From Bacteroidota bacterium (lineage in GTDB: Bacteria; Bacteroidota; Bacteroidia; B-17B0; Aurantibacillaceae): DNA of 32,388 nt. A program made the translations under genes and the position numbers. The notes under the pieces were generated by a model. That model was not told the origin of the DNA, made no database searches, and saw only the letters and a program-made list of their open reading frames with translations. The DNA lies in contig JACDDR010000039.1 of the NCBI GenBank assembly GCA_013816895.1, forward strand, positions 1 through 32,388, written 5' to 3'. Each line of letters begins with the position of its first letter. The first letter of the stretch is position 1. Below, piece after piece: positions 31,579-32,388 of this stretch.

Positions 31579-32388
31579 CTAATTTAAAAATTTCTGACAC
31601 CATATTTCAAAATTCATAAAACTCCATATGAGTAACCTGTGATTTATTTTTTCGTCAATGTGTTCATGAACTATTTTTTCGATATAAGATTTATTAATAA
31701 ACTCGGTAGAAACTGTGTTACCGCTTAATAGTAATTCTTTTACATATTCGGCATTTTCACCCCGGTACCAACTTTCATCCGGCGCAGAAAAGCCTTGTTT
31801 TTTACGGTTGATTATTTTTTCTGGTAAAAAGTCCATCATTGCTTTCCGTAAAACATTTTTTCCATCATTATGCTCGCGGTAAGATTGTTTTTTGGCTCCG
31901 AACGCATTTTCATCTATTTTTTTCATTTCGGAAAGGTTTCCCAGTTTGTGTCTTACAGGAATTTTCTGAGCGAAATTGACCAAATCGTTATCAAGAAACG
32001 GAAAACGCTCTTCTAACCCGCTAGCCATGCTTAATTTGTCGCCAACAAGTAAAAGGCCGGGTAAAAAGGTTTTAATCTCAAAGTAAAGAGAGTTCTGAAT
32101 ATGCTGTTCCGGGGTATCGTACTTTAGTTTATCATTAAAAAGAAACACGCGTTCAAAAATGCGCCGGGGTTCGTTGATATCAACTGTTTTTAAAACGTTT
32201 GCATTAAATAACTGCGGTTTTTCGTTGTCTCCAACAAGTCTCTGCCAAAAATTATAATACTGATTAAAAAAATCTTTACGATCGAGAGATTTAAAAATCC
32301 GATAATAGCGCCAGGGGTATCCGCCGTATAATTCGTCACCACCCGTTCCCTGCAAACACACTTTTACAAATTTGCTCGCTAAACGGGA
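31579..32388 (-). CDS. asnB: AsnB-type glutamine amidotransferase, copy 3 (C-terminal part, N-terminus beyond right edge)
   Basis: There are 269 codons open to the window edge; the reading frame continues past 32388 (first codons read SRLASKFVKV). CLQGTGGDELYGGYPWRYYR and SMASGLEERFPFLDNDLV are the synthetase-domain landmarks that follow the ATP loop, and NRKKQGFSAPDESWYRG is the late motif before the C-terminal helices. The glutaminase domain and the SGG-D-S loop must lie to the right. The G-T-G-G-D-E form of the synthetase loop differs from copies 1 (DGQGADE) and 2 (GGQGGDE), so this is a separate paralogue, not a recent duplicate. It starts the visible part of the cluster and precedes an SDR gene by four nt. 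Confidence 0.9.
   Translation of the reverse strand, partial: SRLASKFVKVCLQGTGGDELYGGYPWRYYRIFKSLDRKDFFNQYYNFWQRLVGDNEKPQLFNANVLKTVDINEPRRIFERVFLFNDKLKYDTPEQHIQNSLYFEIKTFLPGLLLVGDKLSMASGLEERFPFLDNDLVNFAQKIPVRHKLGNLSEMKKIDENAFGAKKQSYREHNDGKNVLRKAMMDFLPEKIINRKKQGFSAPDESWYRGENAEYVKELLLSGNTVSTEFINKSYIEKIVHEHIDEKINHRLLIWSFMNFEIWCQKFLN

Larger units (their letters stand above)
1516..32388 (-). other. Surface polysaccharide biosynthesis gene cluster (incomplete at right edge)
   Basis: Thirty minus-strand genes sit head to tail with no gap above 65 bp. Nearly all belong to polysaccharide families: glycosyltransferases, nucleotide-sugar enzymes, AsnB-type amidotransferases, sugar methyltransferases and acyltransferases, deacetylase-like proteins, WbqC, and a Wzy/WaaL-like protein at the 3' end. 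No internal terminator was seen. The longest gap (24313-24377) contains TATATTTA on the minus strand, a 7-of-8 match to a -7 element and possibly an internal promoter. The product could be O-antigen, capsule or exopolysaccharide. Confidence 0.9.

Noticed and set aside
1..32388. Insertion sequences, tRNA genes, CRISPR arrays or phage genes
   Set aside because: I saw no transposase or integrase motifs, no direct-repeat arrays and no cloverleaf-like sequences. A search tool could still find short remnants.

Overview
The window is about 32.4 kb of AT-rich DNA that looks like a member of the Bacteroidota. The reasons are promoter-like TAnnTTTG elements (574-581 on the minus strand, 688-695 on the plus strand), almost no Shine-Dalgarno sequences, and the families present. 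No 16S or other lineage marker is in the window, so the genus cannot be named.

Left edge (1-1508): two minus-strand genes and one plus-strand gene. The start of a PadR-type regulator runs off the left end, and a G8 tract sits just before it. Upstream of it is a small secreted protein of unknown function. Divergent from these is a TerC-family membrane protein. The 184-bp divergent region holds a promoter on each strand and several GTAC-centred repeats.

1516-32388: one uninterrupted minus-strand surface polysaccharide cluster (O-antigen, capsule or exopolysaccharide) that continues past the right edge. Transcription runs from high to low coordinates, and most genes overlap or lie within 0-35 bp of each other. 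In transcription order it holds:
- a third AsnB (its N-terminus lies outside the window), an SDR, a methyltransferase, a deacetylase-like protein, a GNAT acetyltransferase, WbqC, a GT4 and a methyltransferase;
- a CgeB-like glycosyltransferase, then a block of AsnB plus four SDR enzymes with 2-4 nt gaps, then a second CgeB-like glycosyltransferase;
- GT4, AsnB, CgeB-type GT, GT11 fucosyltransferase-like protein, FkbM methyltransferase, GT4, methyltransferase, NodB-like deacetylase, WecB and GT4;
- acyltransferase 3, methyltransferase, GT2, an unknown multi-pass membrane protein and a Wzy/WaaL-type polymerase or ligase.

Together these would supply nucleotide sugars (WecB, five SDRs), amidate them or other acids (three AsnB-type enzymes), build a long repeat with about nine glycosyltransferases, decorate it (five methyltransferases, two acyltransferases, two deacetylase-like enzymes) and polymerise it. 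No flippase, initiating phosphoglycosyltransferase or Wza/Wzc exporter is in the window. They may lie beyond the right edge.

The most unusual features are the AsnB/SDR block (18497-24312), which may make an amidated uronic sugar; a pair of divergent paralogous glycosyltransferases flanking it; nine genes with GTG or TTG starts; and two homopolymer tracts placed where one base changes a reading frame (109-116 and 9589-9594).
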